This document shows, in pieces, positions 1 to 10,722 of a stretch of 64,000 nucleotides of DNA. Both the position numbers and the translations under genes were made by a program. How positions within the stretch are numbered: the first letter of the stretch is position 1; the number at the start of each line of letters is the position of its first letter. Origin of the DNA: Prosopocoilus inquinatus (Eukaryota; Arthropoda; Insecta; Coleoptera; Lucanidae); contig CM069876.1 in the NCBI GenBank assembly GCA_036172665.1, forward strand, positions 6,448,001 to 6,512,000, read 5' to 3'. Below the pieces are notes generated by a model. That model saw only the letters and a list, made by a program, of their open reading frames with translations. It made no database searches and was not told where the DNA came from.

Positions 1-1050
1 CGGTGTCAAAAGCTCTAGAGAAATCTATTAATATTAATGCTGTAAGTTTACCGACTTCAATATTTCTAAAAATTTCGTCCGTAATATCATATAATACTGT
101 CGCACAACTGAAGCCAGTCCGAAAGCCGGATTGTCGAGCAGGCAAGATATTATACCTACTTAAATGAACATTAATTTGTTTATTTATAACTTTTTCTAGA
201 ACTTTTGACAAACAAGGAAGAATGCTAATAGCACGAAGATCTTGAAAGTTTTGGGGATGACTTATTTTTGGTAGTGGATGAACTAAGGCAACTTTCCAAC
301 AAGATGGAAATTCACTGTTTACCAGACAACGATTTATGATAAATGTGATGTAAGGAATCAAAAATGGGCAACATATATCGATCATTTTAATATTGAGACC
401 TTCGCTGCTGGTACTTACAGATTTTATGTTTGATAAAATTTTAGAGACTTCCTGTTCTGAAACTAATTCGAAAAAAAGAAAAGAGTCAAAATTCACTTGA
501 TGTTGGTTTTGATAAAAGTTTAAAAGTTCGACATCATCATTAAAAGGTGGAATAGAATTAATGAAGAAATGGTTAATAGCATTAACATCAGACAAATGAT
601 CAGGAATAGTTTTACGTCTATGAGAATAGATATTTAATTCATTAAGTTTGTTCCACATGGTTCTCGGAGTTGCATGAGTAAGAGTATAATTAAAATAAGC
701 TTTCTTTTCTTGTCTAACAGCATTGGTGGCCAGATTTCGACGTGTTTTATAGTACAGTGTACAGGCAATTTAGTTTTAGTAAAACGTTTATGCGCCTCAT
801 CACGTAAAGATATAATTAACTTGATTGTGTCTGTGAGCCAAGGAGGTTTAGGTTTCGTTATTTTAGATGTAATAAAAGGAGCGTGTATGTCAAATAAGCC
901 TATTATGCACTGATTAAAAAAATCAACCATATCGTTTACATTAGTTAAGTGAAAAATAATATGGCATGGTAATGCTTCTAAATCAATTTTGAAATTAACA
1001 TATGAAAATTTTTTAAAAGTTCTGTAAGTATGCAGAAATGGCAGCGACAA
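1..1050 (-). pseudogene. Linker and N-terminal reverse transcriptase of non-LTR ORF2
   Basis: The stretch 1050-634 encodes the connector, with PPWLTDTIKLIISLRDEAHK, a motif shared with the element at 14.0 kb. From about 600 down to 1 the minus strand reads as finger and palm RT, including SILPCLSKVLEKVINKQI, QSGFRTGFSCATVLYDITDE and motif A ending LILIDFSRAFDT at the edge. The two parts are in different frames. The catalytic YADD would lie outside the window. Confidence 0.85.
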
Positions 1051-1055
1051 ATGAA

Positions 1056-1713
1056 CTACGCATTCGATATCGCAATAAATAAGAAGATGATCAGATACAT
1101 TGGGTAAATTGTCCCAGAATGTCGAATGATACTAGTATCCGAGGTGATAATAAAATCAATTAAAGTGGCACTAGAATGCGTAATACGTGTCGGTTCATTA
1201 ATTATTTGAAGTAAACCATAAGCATTCAATGAAGAGAGAATGTTCGTAGTCTGAGTTGCTTCGATATCGAGCAGGTTAATATTAAAATCTCCCAAACATA
1301 GCATAAAATCTGCAAGAGGTAAAGCGTAGGAGACTAAATCTTCAAAGTTATCTAAAAAAAGTTAAACTAGATAATTGTGGTGGAAGATAAACGATGCCAA
1401 CAATATAACGAACTTTACCAATACAGAACGCAATCCATATATTATCTAACAAGGCGTCAGTAGGCGGCAGATCAAGTAGCTTAAATTTAATATTTTTCCT
1501 AACATACAGACCAGCACCACCACCTCTGAGCACACGATTTTTATTCAAAAAACAGTAATTCTCTACTGAAAAGGTATCTATATTATCATTATCGGATAGC
1601 CATGTTTCAGAGACACCAACGATGTCATATCCCTGCGCATGTATATAATCACGAAAATCATGAAACCCAGTAAACATAGAGCGAACATTCAAATGACCAA
1701 TTTTAAGTAACAT
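1056..1713 (-). pseudogene. Endonuclease domain of non-LTR ORF2 (broken)
   Basis: Minus-strand translation shows the endonuclease/exonuclease/phosphatase fold motifs in order: GHLNVRSM at the N-terminus, GVSETWL with the catalytic Glu, GGGAGLYVR, GIVYLPP, then in a shifted frame LCLGDFNINLL (Asp/Asn pair) and LIDFIITSD near the end. This domain nicks target DNA to prime reverse transcription. The first part is open from 1713 to 1348 and the second from 1304 to 1056; the shift lies between them. The methionine at 1713 is close to the start of the domain. Confidence 0.85.
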
Positions 1714-1837
1714 TAAAAAAAATTATTAAAATAAGCTAGAGAATGCAACAACAAGACTGAAGATGAAGAAGAGAGAAAGAAATAAGTTTATCGAAAGCAG
1801 GCAATGCAATCTAAAACGTTATATTGCCGCGACAACA

Positions 1838-1896
1838 GTCAATCGATTCTTCATTGCTATTCCGCCATGACAAGTTGTCTTAAAATGCACGAATTT
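1838..1896 (-). repeat. Short segment shared with the 0.85-kb repeat R5
   Basis: About 55 bp of the minus strand here, just upstream of the endonuclease frame, nearly match a segment inside repeat R5 (56212-56270, and more weakly 27050-27100). The shared core includes TTGTCATGGCGGAATA followed by an AATGAAGAATCGATT block. It is either an R5 remnant into which the non-LTR element inserted or a piece common to both elements. Confidence 0.55.
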
Positions 1897-2133
1897 TAAA
1901 AATTTTTATGAATTGATATCAACATTTATAAAGAAATTAAATTTAGTTCAATTTAATAGTTTTTTAATTAAAAAAAATCGGTGTGTTCTAAATGTTGGTT
2001 CAACCACTAAAATACATCTACTGTTATTATTAACAAGATTATTAACAATGTTATTACCAAATGTGTGTGCATTAGAAATAAAACAAAATCCAATTTTGTT
2101 TATTAAATTACAATACAGTTGAGATTTTAAAGG

Positions 2134-2336
2134 TACACAGTAAAAAATATTGTAGTAAAATACGGGATAGCTACAATTGCAGCAAATTTTCTTACAAATT
2201 GTAGGGCATTTTACTACACACACATTTTAAATTCGTTAAATTTACTACAATTACGTGAAAAATGTCTACAATTTGTAACTATCCTCTATTTTGCTACAAC
2301 TTGTAGTACTTTTTATTACACAGTTTTTTCTGTGTA
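2134..2336. mobile_element. Small MITE-like element with TACACAG termini
   Basis: The left end TACACAGTAAAAAA is repeated inverted at the right end (TTTTTTCTGTGTA), and the similarity continues inward as imperfect inverted repeats rich in TTGTAG/CTACAA words. About 203 bp, no coding capacity. No target-site duplication could be assigned, so the superfamily is open. Confidence 0.55.
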
Positions 2337-2707
2337 CTGTTAGAAAACCACAAATGTAATACATAAATAATTGCTTTATTAGTACAAATAACTTTTAGTA
2401 GATTTGGAAAAACAATTGGATACTTTTAAGACGAAATACAAAGTGTTGCCAGTTGCTGAGTCTTGATTCGACTGCCCAAGGCTTGAATTGTCATCCGCAC
2501 TAGCTGACGCTTTCTGCTGTCTCAGCATCTGCCTCTTCCCACACGCTGGTACTTCCCCGGCGAATCTTATCGCAACTATGCTGGTCACACAGATTTCTGA
2601 CAGTACAAATTTGAAAACTTTCTACGTTCAAAGTTTAAGAGCTATATGTAAAATGTCTTATATTATTGGAAATCTTAGTAAGGTATGTTTTAAACTGTGT
2701 TCATATA

Positions 2708-3195
2708 CAGGGGGTTCCATTTATTTATTTTTTTAGAAAAATGGTAATTCACGTTGTAATTCACCCTGTGTAAAGTACCCGGAAAGTTCAAGTTGATCAT
2801 ACATTTCTGTTTCCTAATAGTTAGATAATGTATCCACCAAAATTCAAAGCAAAATATTTAAAAATAACTAACTTATGGAGTTACAAATTTTGCCATTTTT
2901 TGCCGGTAAATTGTCAATATATCGAAAACGATAAACTTCAATAAAACCTTATATTATTTTCGTCCACTGATAATGAGGCATCTAATAGTACAATAATATG
3001 TAGGATGTTCCATTAAAAAAAAAAAAAAAAAACATGTTAAGGTCGTTACACTCTTACGGAACACTCTGTGTAAGTCTAAATAATTTTAGGTTATGCATAT
3101 AATCTAAAATTATGTATGTTATTGCTCACACAGATTTCAAAAATTTTCAATAGTAACTCCACAATCTTCCGTCCACGCGCTGTTGGCCCACCCTA
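2708..3195. repeat. Repeat R1, copy 1, MITE-like with CAGGG...CACCCT ends
   Basis: Starts after TA with CAGGGGGTTCC and ends with a CCCACCCTA block, the short inverted termini common in insect Tc1/mariner-type MITEs. From about 2832 to the end it matches 29701-30056 in direct orientation, including the phrases GAGTTACAAATTT, TTCGTCCACTGATAATGAG and CACACAGATTTCAAAAATTT. Contains an 18-bp poly-A run near 3017. No coding. Confidence 0.7.
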
Positions 3196-4200
3196 CACAT
3201 GTATTTGAGTGAGATTTTGTAGTTCAGATTCAAAGAGATAATTTTTCGATTAATTTATTGGCATATTATTATGCTAATAATAATTCAATTTTCGTCATAT
3301 CAATTAAATTTCGATTGTTTTGCGTGTTTTTGCTTGCCCGCTTAATTATCATTTAATTAAGTAGGTGATAGAAAGCGAAATTAACATAAGGTTGACCGAA
3401 ACGTCTCGACTATTCGTCACGTCTTAATTTAATTTTGTGAACTGATGTGAAAACATCAACATTGGCCTTTCCGGTTTTGCAAAATTACAGATGCCATAAA
3501 TTTAGATTTCGTCTCGTCGATTTCAAAACGTCAGCTAATGTTAATTTCAAGTCGACGGCCACACAGGGACATTATTTAGAAAGTTAAAGTTCTTTGAGAG
3601 CTATTATTTTTATAGTTTAGATTATTATCGTTAAATGTTTTTGCGAAATTTTATTTTTTCTTTGCGTGCTGACGGAAACTTATTAAGTAAACAATTTTTT
3701 AAATGTAACCAATAAAACATTCTGTGACGTGTATAGTACCTATCTATATTCCATTTCGAAATTGATCTTTATGGCATGGCAATAGTGATTACCACAAACA
3801 GTAGGAGGCAGGGGTAGGTAAGTGCTGAAGGCCATGTTATATATATATTTTTTTTAATTTATCGCCCTCTAGTTAATGTTTTACGCACGAAATAGTCAAC
3901 CGGGAAACACTGCTTCCCGGTCAAGTAGACCAAGAAACAACGTCAAAAACACTGACCCTTTGGAGCATTCTTAAATAAATCAGTGTTGATAATAATAAAA
4001 TCTAGTTTATAAAATACCACTTTATAACAACTTTCATTCATTAACTGGCCCAGAAAAGGGAGAAATCGTCAAAAGAACAATCCATTTGACACAATGTCAA
4101 TAGCGTGGCTTGCTTAATTTTACATTTTTGGTTTCCAATGACATGAAATTATATGAAAGTATTTGCAATTAAATTTTATATTCGTTTAAAAAAATATAAT
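3196..4200. other. Unassigned AT-rich intergenic sequence
   Basis: About 1 kb with no convincing reading frame, terminal repeats or RNA gene. Confidence 0.5.
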
Positions 4201-4214
4201 ATGATACTCTTGCG

Positions 4215-4310
4215 GAAATCATTATCCCGCGTTCGGGCATGTGAAGCGTTCCCTCCCACGTCGGTCGCGCTTCAAAACTGCGCTCACGCGGGAAAAATGT
4301 GTTCCCCCAC
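4215..4310. repeat. GC-richer inverted-repeat remnant beside the mariner
   Basis: A short, locally GC-rich patch with imperfect inverted symmetry (ATCCCGCGTTCGGG near its left end against CTCACGCGGGAAA near its right). It abuts the left TIR of the DD41D mariner and may be an older element that served as its landing site. Confidence 0.3.
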
Positions 4311-4323
4311 TCGGTTCGTAATA

Positions 4324-4668
4324 TGGAAACTAAGTAGCGGATAAAATCCATAACTCCGTTAATATTTGTAATAAAGCAAAAATCTAAAAGGGATATAGCG
4401 ATTCAAATTATAGCGCATAAAAAGAAGTATATTTTGACATATTTTCATGATTTTTTTTTTAAGTTATGACGTTATCAAGATTTTTTTTAAATGACAACCT
4501 ATACTTTTTATTTTTTATTTCGGTGGGATTCTTTAACCTTCTTTCAACAGTATAAAATTTTGGATCGATTACATAACAAAAAATTCAAGAAAAACGGCCA
4601 TAAAAGTTTAATTGTAAAGTTGAAGAAATAAACAGAACATCTAGTTAGCTAGGTTTAAAACGAAACAA
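4324..4668 (+). repeat. Left terminal inverted repeat of the DD41D mariner
   Basis: About 345 bp, pairing with 5910-6255. Shared blocks, read inward, are TCCATAACTCCGTTAATATT, GACGTTATCAAGATTTTTTT, GATCGATTACATAACAAAAA and CTAGTTAGCTAGGT. The arm is far longer than the usual mariner TIR of about 30 bp. Confidence 0.88.
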
Positions 4669-4720
4669 AATTAAGGTGTAAATAAACAAAATTTGATTTT
4701 GACAGTCATTGAAATCACAA

Positions 4721-5803
4721 TTAATGTTCAAACTGACGACCATGCACCAACTGACAATACCCAAGACGCTCATAAAATTCATTTATTACATTTTGAATAG
4801 TTTGAGGTGTTATTAACCTACACTCCTGTCGAATTCTTTCTTTAAGATCGTCTAAGTTGTGAGGTCTATTTTTATACACCTTGCTTTTTAAGTACCTCCA
4901 TAGAAAAAAGTCTAATGGCGTTAGATCAGGAGATCTAGCTGGCCATTCCATTGGACCTCTTCTTCCTATCCATCTACCTGGGAACATCTCGTCCAAATAA
5001 CGTCGCACATCAACTGCGTAGTGTGGCGGAGCACCGTCGTGTTGCATCCAAATGTTATTGTTTGGTACGTCACAGTCATTTTCATTAGGAAATAATATCG
5101 CCAATGCAGGTACTAATTCGAATTGTAAGAAGTGTAGATATTTCTCACCAGTTAAATTACCTTCGATAAAGAATGGACCTAAAATTCTGTCACCGACAAT
5201 TCCTGTCCATACGTTGAGCTTCTGGGGATGTTGAGTATGAGCTTCTTGCATCCAGTGGGGATTTTCCCTAGACCAATATCGACAATTATGTCTGTTAACA
5301 GTTCCATGTAAAGTAAAACTTGCCTCATCAGAAAAAATTATACGCTGCGAGAACATTGGATCACGATTGCAAATTTCCAACATTTCTTCACAAAATTCTT
5401 GTCTATGATCATAGTCAGTTTCTGCTAACTCATGGACTAATTTTACTTTATACGGATGAAACTTTTGCATTTTTAAAAGTTTCAGTACCGAGGTATGGCT
5501 CAGGTTGTGCTCTAAAGCAATGTCTCGACTAGTCGAATGCGGATTATTTTCTATTTCTAGTAAAATATCAAGCTGCACATCGTCAATTAATTTTGTCTTA
5601 GGGTGGCCAGTTTTTGGAAGGTCTTTCACAATACCGTAATTTCGAAATTTATTTTCTATTCTGCTGACTGTGGATTGACTTATTTGCTGATCAGGATATT
5701 TGTCTATAAAAAGTCGACACACCTCTTGATGAGTTCTAATTCGATCGCCATACCCAATCATCATTAGAACTTCAATTCTTTGTTTTTCAGTCAGCAACAC
5801 CAT
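4721..5803 (-). CDS. Tc1/mariner transposase, DD41D type, intact
   Basis: A 360-residue transposase expected to bind the TIRs and cut and paste the element at TA. Residues about 1-60 hold a first helix-turn-helix (SQSTVSRIENKF at 42-53) and about 90-118 a second (TSRDIALEHNLSHTSVLKLL). The DDE/D domain has FSDEASF (Asp159), MQHDGAPPH (Asp256) and SPDLTPLDFFLW (Asp298); counting from the sequence, 41 residues separate the second and third Asp, giving DD41D, the spacing reported for rosa-like mariners. No stop or frameshift is seen and the length is normal. The start is the first Met, within MVLLTEKQRIEVLMMIGYG, matching MPYLTETHKIEILMMIGCG in the second copy at 50736. Confidence 0.93.
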   Translation of the reverse strand: MVLLTEKQRIEVLMMIGYGDRIRTHQEVCRLFIDKYPDQQISQSTVSRIENKFRNYGIVKDLPKTGHPKTKLIDDVQLDILLEIENNPHSTSRDIALEHNLSHTSVLKLLKMQKFHPYKVKLVHELAETDYDHRQEFCEEMLEICNRDPMFSQRIIFSDEASFTLHGTVNRHNCRYWSRENPHWMQEAHTQHPQKLNVWTGIVGDRILGPFFIEGNLTGEKYLHFLQFELVPALAILFPNENDCDVPNNNIWMQHDGAPPHYAVDVRRYLDEMFPGRWIGRRGPMEWPARSPDLTPLDFFLWRYLKSKVYKNRPHNLDDLKERIRQECRLITPQTIQNVINEFYERLGYCQLVHGRQFEH

Positions 5804-5909
5804 TTTGGTAAAAGGTTTTTAATAATTAGTGTAACTCCTACTATCCACAGGGAATAAAAATACTCACTTTATTGTGATAGGTATTTACAAGTTCTTGTCA
5901 ATCAAACAA

Positions 5910-6255
5910 ATTTTGTTTGTTTTACACCTAGCTAACTAGATATTCTGTTAATTTCTTCAACTTTACAATTAAACTTTTATGGCCGTTTTTCTTGAATTTT
6001 TTGTTATGTAATCGATCCAAAATCTTATACTGTTGAAAGCAGGTTAAAGAATCCCACCAAAATCAAAAATAAAAAATATAGGTTGTCATTTGAAAAAAAT
6101 CTTGATGACGTCATAACTTAAAAAAAATTCATGAAAATATCTCAAAATATACTTCTTCTTATGCGCTGTAATATGAATCGCTATACCCCTTTTAGATTTT
6201 TGCTTTATTACAAATATTAACGGAGTTATGGATTTTATCCGCTACTTAGTTTCCA
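5910..6255 (-). repeat. Right terminal inverted repeat of the DD41D mariner
   Basis: Inverted partner of 4324-4668. The inner edge lies just upstream of the transposase start, so the promoter must sit within or next to this arm. It contains GATGACGTCATAACTT, also present as GATGACGTCATATCTC in the arms of the 50.3-kb relative. Confidence 0.88.
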
Positions 6256-6838
6256 CGCTGTATGTATAAGCGACGCCATGTATAAATCATTCGCCTGGAA
6301 TGTCATATTTTATTCGAAATTGTAATTTAATTTTGATTCATGATTACTGAACAGGTGGAATTTAATCTATTTTATTTTAATATAAATTTTCTCAGAGCTG
6401 GACAGGAAATACTGTAGTCACAGCAACGATAATTAAGATCGCATTACCCGCAGAATCATGCGAATAGGTCCTGTTCCCCCTTACTAAACTAAAAACTAAA
6501 CTAAAATTAATAGTTTGTCAAAGCTGTCTCTGATTTTAGGCAACCTTTGTAATACATGTAAGTAAAGCGAGAAAGGGGAAACATATAGGTATTGCGGTTG
6601 AGGCGAATGCAAAAATTAACGGTTATCCAGTTAACCGTTCTCAACCATGCGGCTGTTTTTGCCATATCAGTTTAACCCCTAGACAACCCCTCTTCAGTGC
6701 AACATAACTGAGAGTGTGTGTTTGAGAAAATCAACATCGTTGCTCAGAATCCAATCAAAAAATCCCAAGGGCATCGCAGAGCCTCTGTTACTACGTTCCA
6801 CCTAATAAGGTATTGTAACTGTTATCTAAAGTTAACAG
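6256..6838. other. Unassigned intergenic sequence
   Basis: No supported feature between the DD41D mariner and the Penelope-type insertion. Confidence 0.5.
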
Positions 6839-7040
6839 TAATGTTATCAACAAATAAAATAGCGACATCTTACTATCGCTTTTTGACCTGACATTGCAGT
6901 AGGATAGACAAATTGAAGCGGGATTTGCTCCTAATAAGTCCCCAATGCAAGGCGGCCATGCTTGCTGTCAAAGCATAATGAAAATTTTTAGAAAAATTTT
7001 GTGCAAATCGTTTTTGATTGCAGTGAAAACCTCGAGCAGC

Positions 7041-7085
7041 CTCTGGACAGCTGTTTCAGCCCTGCTTGGGGCTTCTTCAGCAGAG
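7041..7085 (-). ncRNA. Hammerhead ribozyme, PLE-3, minus copy
   Basis: On the minus strand: stem I CTCTG, core CTGAAGA, stem II AGCCC/GGGCT with an intervening loop, core GAAA, stem III ACAG/CTGT with no loop, cleavage after GTC, then stem I' CAGAG. All conserved core positions fit the CUGANGA...GAAA...UH pattern. Identical in core to the plus copy at 7252-7296. Confidence 0.8.
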
Positions 7086-7251
7086 ACTTATTAGGAGCAA
7101 ATCCCGCTTCAATTTGTCTATCCTACTGCAATGTCAGGTCAAAAAAGCGATAGTAAGATGTCGCTATTTTATTTGTTAATCACTCTTACATCGCATTTGC
7201 GAATAAATTGGACAAGTCGTTTTTGTTTGCAGTGGAAATGTCGAGCTACGT

Positions 7252-7296
7252 CTCTGCTGAAGAAGCCCCAAGCAGGGCTGAAACAGCTGTCCAGAG
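7252..7296 (+). ncRNA. Hammerhead ribozyme, PLE-3, plus copy
   Basis: Stem I 7252-7256 (CTCTG) pairs with 7292-7296 (CAGAG), extendable by a G-U and a G-C pair. Core CTGAAGA 7257-7263; stem II 7264-7268 (AGCCC) with 7275-7279 (GGGCT); core GAAA 7280-7283; palindromic stem III ACAGCTGT 7283-7290; predicted cleavage after C7291 in a GUC triplet. A type-I hammerhead with a loopless stem III, the form described in Penelope-like elements; such stems are thought to work best as dimers. Confidence 0.82.
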
Positions 7297-7596
7297 GCTG
7301 CTCGAGGTTTTCACTGCAATCAAAAACGATTTGCACAAAATTTTTCTAATGTTATCCTATATGTCATGAAACGTTTTCTTTTCAGTTAAGTTTTACTTTT
7401 ATATTTTTTACGTTTTCAGTTAACACCTAGATTAGATTAAAATTGTTTTCTCTGTTCGTTAAGAAATGGCACACTTGGTTCTTGAATCCTGTCACGCCTT
7501 AATACAGATTTTTTTTCATTTTTTTAAACTGTACTTTTCAGTATTTATTTTTCTTCTTTTTATTCACAATCTTTTAGTTTTTATTCTGCATCCAAT

Positions 7597-7979
7597 TACC
7601 AGGGTTAATGTTCACATTTAAACATTATTTTTAATAATACAGAGTGTTCCGTAAAGTTACTGCGGACTAAAGTTACATTTTTTTAAATGGACCCTGTGTG
7701 TGATACACTTTTTGAAATGTTCTAATCGTGCCCTTTCTAAAAATATAATATTTTAATATTTTATTTCGGGTGGTTAATAAATTATGACCACTTTTGTCTA
7801 AAAATCCAACGTCCAACGTCCTCTCTAACGTTAGAAGTCATTAGAAAATAGACTTTGTGACTACGAAAATACTTAAAAATGGGCCAGAGTTATTTTCTAA
7901 TAGAAACATTTCCCACCATTTATAGAGGGTGAGTCAAGACACAAATGATTGAAAAACTCATTTTTTTTGGGACACCTGC
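7597..7979. repeat. MITE-like repeat M, copy 1
   Basis: Matches 10369-10722 in inverted orientation. Shared blocks include the phrase around AATAATACAG, ACTTTTTGAAATGTTC, the CTTTCTAAAAATATAATAT block and the end AAAAACTCATTTTTTTTGGG. Non-coding. Confidence 0.65.
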
Positions 7980-8224
7980 ATATCTTAACATAATCGAATT
8001 TTACGTTACTTACCCTTTCTAAAAATATAAAATATTAATATGTTATATGGAATGGTAAAAAGCTATATTCAATTTAGTGTCAAAATTCCATTGAATCAAC
8101 TTCTTTTGTAATTTTGTGGTATAATTTTTATTATTACTTGATTCTAAATTATCATTTATGATATTTAGAATATGTTTTAATTTCTTCGTGTGACATGTTT
8201 GTATTTCTCTAGAATTAATTTAAT
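7980..8224. other. Unassigned AT-rich sequence
   Basis: No supported feature; TAAAATATAA-like words near its left end resemble the inner part of repeat M. Confidence 0.4.
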
Positions 8225-8578
8225 AATCGAATTTATAATAATGCATATAATAAATTTCCACTCCATTTTAAAGAAAATTGTTGTAGTTTGAAAGGATTTA
8301 AGAGGAAAGTTAAAGAGTTTCTAATGAAGAAGGCTTTCTATTCCATTGAGGAGTTCCTGGCATATGAATTTTAATTTGTTAATTTGGGATATGTTAGTTC
8401 CCTAACTTACATACAGTAGGTACTAATTTTAGTTCAATCTGTTAGCTTATTAGACGCTGTGATTCGTTCACATTATTATTTTTGAACTAATTGACCTGTA
8501 CAAGTCAATTTGCAATCAAACTTACTGTATATATATTGTCTGTGATGGGTTAAATCATAAATATGAAATATGAAACAT
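8225..8578 (+). pseudogene. 3' end of a Jockey/CR1-like non-LTR element
   Basis: Frame from about 8232 to the stop at 8372-8374 reads FPLHFKENCCSLKGFKRKVK, then EFLMKKAFYSIEEFLAYEF, the typical C-terminal tail of Jockey/CR1-type reverse transcriptases (FKxKLKxFLLxxAFYSxxEFL). A 200-bp 3' UTR follows and ends in short imperfect repeats (AATATGAAATATGAAAC). Only the last about 50 codons remain, as expected for a severely 5'-truncated insertion. Confidence 0.7.
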
Positions 8579-9070
8579 ACGACTTTTTATAGCAGATATT
8601 GCAGTGCTTTTCTTATGAAGACACGTAATGTCACATTATTATGAGGATGCATTCAGTACAGCTAAAATCATCAGAATATTGATAAAACAAATTTTAACCA
8701 TTTCACTGCAATATGAGAACAATGCTTCTCCAAGCAGAATTAAAAAAATATCCCACTTTTTCTATAGTTTATTTAAGTAAGTAATTAAGTAGTTATTTCC
8801 ACAACTACAAAATTTGTACAAACAATTTAAAATTGCAAAGAAAATATAAATAGTTCCACGTCTAAAATGTATTCATTTGGTTCACATTAACTTTAGATTA
8901 TCTTCATAATTGTTTTACTACGCACCATTTTTACACTAAAAATAGTCGTAATAATACTAAATGGTATTACAGTAACAAAGAAAAATTTAGAAAATTTCAA
9001 AAAGAATTGATTCAGGCGGTGTTTCCACAAAAATTTCACACTACTTTACGATTATAACTTCTTGAACACA
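8579..9070. other. Unassigned AT-rich sequence
   Basis: No supported feature. Confidence 0.45.
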
Positions 9071-9078
9071 CGTATAAT

Positions 9079-10333
9079 ACAGGATGTTCTTTTACTGTGT
9101 GCAAATAAAAAAACCTCAGTATAAGTACGTGACATGCTACTTTCTGCGTATTTTCGGGTGGTTACCGAATCATAGCTAAAAAAATTCAGAGGATCTACTT
9201 GTTTGAAACTGCTGAAATGTGCGAGAGAGAAACATTCATCAAGGTCATTAATGCCTTCCTCTGTAGTCGGTGGGCGTGCCCACACACAGCGCCGATCATA
9301 AAAAGAGTCCCGTATTTAAACTCATTCTCCAGCATCTCGTAATAAAAATCACTGATATCGTTTATTACAATGCCCGGACCCAACGTGCGTTTCCGCGAAC
9401 TTCCCCGTACAAGAGTAATACATCTCTTTTTTCATTATTTGTGAATGCCCTTACGATCTTAATATCCGTTTCTACCAATCAAAAATCTATCTTCGTTTTT
9501 CAAATTTTTGGTAACTGCAGAACGCTAATGTAATACTGCCCCACCTTAAACGCGTTACGGCGGTCACCGTTGTAAAAACACAAAAAAATTGCCGTAATAA
9601 AAAGTATCAAAAGAAATGCGAAACTGTGACTTTATCGAATGCATGCGAGAATACTTTAAGATATTAATCAATTTGTAAATTTTGGAATTTGCAATGCAAG
9701 CGCGTTAAAAATGCTTTGCTTGGCCGAATTTCATAATTGAAGTAATAGAAATTGTAAATTTAATGTCAGTCATACTGGTAGCGAGCACATATCAGTTTTA
9801 ACAGCTATTTTATTCTCCCTAGTGTGATTACGTAATGCGGCCGATTTTAAACTGTACCAACAGTAGATAAATTACAACATTATTTTAAAGTTTCTTTATT
9901 AAACTAAAGAAATCTTAATCTATTTAATTAGAAATGGAAAGGCAATTTATTACTTGTGAGGGTAAAATATCCGAAAATAAAACGATGAATGATGGTGATG
10001 TCATTATTTAACTCATCCGCATTTCTTGTCCAGTAATTATAATCGTCGGTTTATAATTTGAAAATACCTAAAATTGTAAGTACTTGGAGTGAAGTGGCAC
10101 TTGTTTTCATTAATTCAGGCGCTTTATGAGCGCGTTTAAAATATTTCGACTGTTACGATCTATTAATGGGCCTCATGCAAATCAAACCGATATTCGTTTA
10201 CGACATCGTAAAACACTGACCTATATTCAGGTCGTTATTCACACAGGCAAGGCGGCGTACGATCCAATCGTTAGCTATGCCAGCAGTTCTCAAACTGTTT
10301 GGTGAAAATCTTCCGATGGACATTGTCCGAAGG
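9079..10333. repeat. Repeat R6, copy 1 (1.25 kb, unclassified)
   Basis: Begins ACAGGATGTTCTTTTACTG and matches 34641-35945 in inverted orientation over almost all its length; a third, decayed copy lies at 39620-40355. The full-length copy has inverted tips, so R6 is probably a DNA transposon or its non-autonomous derivative. Conserved blocks give short frames on both strands (e.g. minus 9052-9285), but they do not resemble a known transposase. This copy loses similarity at about 10333, so its right tip is missing. Confidence 0.7.
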
Positions 10334-10368
10334 ACAAGTAATGTAGAATTCGGCCATGGTAAGGTATA

Positions 10369-10722
10369 CAGGCTGTCCCATTAAAAAAAAATGAGTTTTT
10401 GATTCAATTGAGTTTTGAGTCGTTCTGTGTAAACGGTGACAAATAAGCAAATTTCTTGTACCAGAAAATAAATTTCATTTATCTTTAAGTACACCCGTTT
10501 TGTCATAAAATTTATTTGAAAATGACTTCTGATGTTAGAGAGGACGTTAAAGTTATACTAATTATTAGACAAAAGTGATATTATATTTTTAGAAAGGGAA
10601 CATTTCAAAAAGTGTCACATACAGGCTGTTTCATTCAAAAATTGTGACTTTGGTCAGCGGTAATTTTATGGAACTGTATTATTAAAAATAATTTTCAAAT
10701 GTGGACATTTACTCTGGTAATC
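10369..10722. repeat. MITE-like repeat M, copy 2
   Basis: Starts after TA with CAGGCTGTCCCATT and is an inverted relative of 7597-7979, sharing ATGAGTTTTTGATTCAATTG and ATTTTTAGAAAGGGAACATT. An internal ACAGGCTGTTTCATTC repeats the tip motif, so two related units may be joined here. Confidence 0.65.

Larger units (their letters stand above)
1..1713 (-). mobile_element. Non-LTR retrotransposon (Jockey/CR1-like), 3' part off window
   Basis: Reading the minus strand from 1713 down to 1 gives an apurinic-type endonuclease domain, a linker and the first part of a reverse transcriptase, the order of ORF2 in Jockey/CR1-type elements. The element continues past the left edge, so the RT catalytic YADD, the 3' UTR and the tail are not visible. 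The frame shifts at least twice between endonuclease and linker (near 1350-1300 and 1060-1050), so the copy is dead. The linker (634-1050) and RT resemble the element at 13.8-16.25 kb on the other strand, so both probably belong to one clade. No ORF1 is seen upstream of 1713. Confidence 0.88.
4324..6255 (-). mobile_element. Complete DD41D mariner-type transposon with long TIRs
   Basis: About 1.93 kb. Left arm 4324-4668 and right arm 5910-6255 are inverted copies: the left reads TGGAAACTAAGTAGCGGATA inward, the right gives the same on the minus strand. The right tip continues outward as CAGCGTGG preceded by TA, typical for Tc1/mariner; the left tip outside TGGAAAC has diverged. The arms hold one intact transposase gene in minus orientation. 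A second, decayed member lies at 50343-52138. Long arms, intact ORF and intact catalytic residues suggest a fairly recent insertion. Confidence 0.9.
6849..7346. mobile_element. Short Penelope-like unit (PLE-3): two interlaced inverted copies
   Basis: Flanked by a perfect 10-bp duplication TAATGTTATC (6839-6848 and 7347-7356). Inside, block A (6856-6942) returns inverted at 7082-7180 and block B (6990-7085) returns inverted at 7235-7346, giving an A-B-A'-B' order. This equals two copies of one pseudo-LTR in opposite directions with no protein gene between them. Each B copy carries a hammerhead ribozyme. Variable-length target duplication, inverted pseudo-LTRs and hammerheads are known features of Penelope-like elements; assignment to PLE is inferred because no RT is present here. 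Confidence 0.75.
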
